Shown in pieces: positions 7,280 to 8,065 of a stretch of DNA of 8,065 bases. A program made the position numbers and the translations under genes. The notes under the pieces were generated by a model. That model had not been told where the DNA came from and did no database searches. It saw only the letters and a program-made list of their open reading frames with translations. The stretch comes from Lysobacterales bacterium (lineage in GTDB: Bacteria; Pseudomonadota; Gammaproteobacteria; Xanthomonadales; Marinicellaceae), in the NCBI GenBank assembly GCA_015494035.1, contig WGBZ01000012.1:1-8065 (forward strand), read 5' to 3'. The first letter of the stretch is position 1. Every line of letters starts with the position of its first letter.

Positions 7280-7301
7280 TTGCCACTGTCAAAAAACGGC
7301 C

Positions 7302-7315
7302 TTGACCTATGTCAA
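7302..7315 (-). promoter_or_regulatory. Dnr/NnrR-type (Fnr-like) operator of the nor operon
   Basis: TTGACCTATGTCAA is a perfect inverted repeat of TTGAC with a 4-bp spacer. The outer TTGA/TCAA is the shared Fnr-family half-site, and the C/G at the inner position is the usual form at Dnr/NNR-regulated nor and nir promoters, whereas the classical Fnr site is TTGAT-N4-ATCAA. It lies 55 bases upstream of the first nor-operon start codon and is centred 41.5 bp from the predicted transcription start, a class II activation position. The likely binding protein is encoded immediately upstream. Anaerobic, NO-dependent induction follows from this but has not been shown. Confidence 0.85.
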
Positions 7316-7411
7316 TTCGTTAAAGCGGGAGAAAGAAATTGTTTACCAAATAGAAAGGGAAAGAAAATTGGTTGGCAGTTCAGACGAGCAGTTGTCCCGG
7401 TGATGGCGTAT

Positions 7412-8065
7412 TTAGATTTGTTCCAGCTCCAGCATTTTTCGCAGCTGTGGAACGTTTTTGAGAATAATATGGTTGTCTGCCAGCTCAATCAGTCCGCGCT
7501 TATTCAGTTGTTTCAGGGCGCGGCTGAAGGTTTCCGGCTTGATGGAAAGGCGCGAGGCAATATCGCGTTTGGGGATATTCAGACACAGGTCAAAAGCCTG
7601 GTCAGAGTCGGGACTGGCGTTGTCCGCCAAAGAAACGAAATAATCCACGATGCGGAACGAGGCATTATGCAGTGTTTGTTTGTCCAGTTCTTTCAGCATC
7701 CAGTGCAGGCGTTGCGATAAATGGCCGAGCATTTTGATGCACAACTCGGTGCTGATGCTAAGAATTTCAAGGTAATGATTGGCGCTAATGGCAATGACCA
7801 CCGAGGGTTTGACTGCCGTGGCGGTGACCGGGTAACGTGGTGCGCCGGCAAATAGCACCCCTTCGGCAAAAGACTTGCCCGGTGTGACCACCTCAATGAT
7901 TTTTTCATCGCCGCTCAAGGCACTGCGGGTGAGCTTGATGGCTCCCTGCTCAACAAAGTAAATGTGGGTCAGGTCTGTGCCTTGCTGAAACAGAATCTGC
8001 TCGGCATCCAGCTCAACCCGATGGCAATGTTTTTGCAGTTGGGCGAATTGAACATCGCTCATGGC
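7412..8065 (-). CDS. dnr: Crp/Fnr-family transcriptional regulator, Dnr/NnrR-like; 5' end probably outside the window
   Basis: This is a cytoplasmic activator that most likely senses NO and turns on the nor genes. The visible 217 codons contain a cyclic-nucleotide-binding-like beta-roll (about 14-95 counted from the in-window Met), a long dimerisation helix (about 98-130) and a C-terminal helix-turn-helix (about 162-195). The recognition helix KPETFSRALKQL carries Glu177, Ser180 and Arg181, the E-xx-SR pattern that reads TTGA half-sites. There is no N-terminal cysteine cluster; only scattered Cys13, Cys108 and Cys160 are seen, so it is not an oxygen-sensing iron-sulfur Fnr. An ATG exists at 8060-8062, but the frame stays open to the edge and Pseudomonas Dnr, as I recall it, has about 17-20 more residues before the equivalent of MSDVQFAQL, so the true start probably lies beyond 8065. 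The gene symbol follows function and context. Confidence 0.88.
   Translation of the reverse strand, partial: AMSDVQFAQLQKHCHRVELDAEQILFQQGTDLTHIYFVEQGAIKLTRSALSGDEKIIEVVTPGKSFAEGVLFAGAPRYPVTATAVKPSVVIAISANHYLEILSISTELCIKMLGHLSQRLHWMLKELDKQTLHNASFRIVDYFVSLADNASPDSDQAFDLCLNIPKRDIASRLSIKPETFSRALKQLNKRGLIELADNHIILKNVPQLRKMLELEQI

Larger units (their letters stand above)
7247..7411. other. Intergenic region between the regulator and the nor operon
   Basis: This 165-base gap contains the nor promoter in its left half. The half next to the regulator stop (about 7320-7411) is, on the minus strand, rich in C and T around TTTTCTTTCCCTTTC but shows no hairpin with a T-run. I therefore see no terminator for the regulator gene, and some read-through into the nor genes is possible. 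Confidence 0.6.

Noticed and set aside
6953..7720. Plus-strand open frame across the nor promoter
   Set aside because: It runs antisense through the small membrane protein, the operator and the regulator gene, so it cannot be coding in a way consistent with those features.
7412..8065. Identification of the regulator as Fnr (oxygen sensor)
   Set aside because: The N-terminal iron-sulfur cysteine cluster is not visible and the three cysteines are scattered. The adjacent TTGAC-N4-GTCAA site and nor genes point to a Dnr/NnrR type. The unseen N-terminus leaves a small doubt.

Overview
The window looks like a chromosomal segment of a gammaproteobacterium of moderate GC content that can respire or detoxify nitric oxide. 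This rests on the closeness of the encoded FadD, Tdh, Kbl, NorCB and Dnr-like proteins to gammaproteobacterial versions as I recall them; no search was run. All well-supported genes lie on the minus strand, so in transcription order the window reads from right to left.

Right part (about 4550-8065): a nitric oxide reductase module. It starts with a Crp/Fnr-family regulator of the Dnr/NnrR type, whose N-terminus probably lies beyond the right edge. Next is an intergenic promoter with a perfect TTGAC-N4-GTCAA operator. Then come a small three-helix membrane protein of unknown function, norC (membrane-anchored cytochrome c) and norB (catalytic heme b/b3/FeB subunit). norC and norB overlap by ATGA. 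The operator is centred 41.5 bp upstream of a predicted transcription start, the usual class II activator geometry, so the regulator probably switches on the three genes in response to NO. About 180 nt after norB a strong intrinsic terminator, a 63-nt hairpin followed by six U, closes the unit. The usual activation genes norQ and norD are not next to norCB here.

Left-centre part (370-4377): three co-oriented genes, probably one operon. They are a long-chain acyl-CoA synthetase (fadD), L-threonine 3-dehydrogenase (tdh) and glycine C-acetyltransferase (kbl). Tdh oxidises threonine to 2-amino-3-ketobutyrate, and Kbl cleaves this with CoA to glycine and acetyl-CoA. FadD activates fatty acids with CoA for beta-oxidation, so all three feed CoA thioester catabolism.

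Left edge (1-369): no recognisable gene. It holds the possible end of a reading frame entering from the left and a dense group of direct and inverted repeats around 157-215. These could be the remnant of a transposon end with repeated transposase-binding sites, or a folded RNA leader in front of a 50-codon frame. This block and the unknown nor-operon membrane protein are the least explained parts of the window. Nothing here proves a new system.
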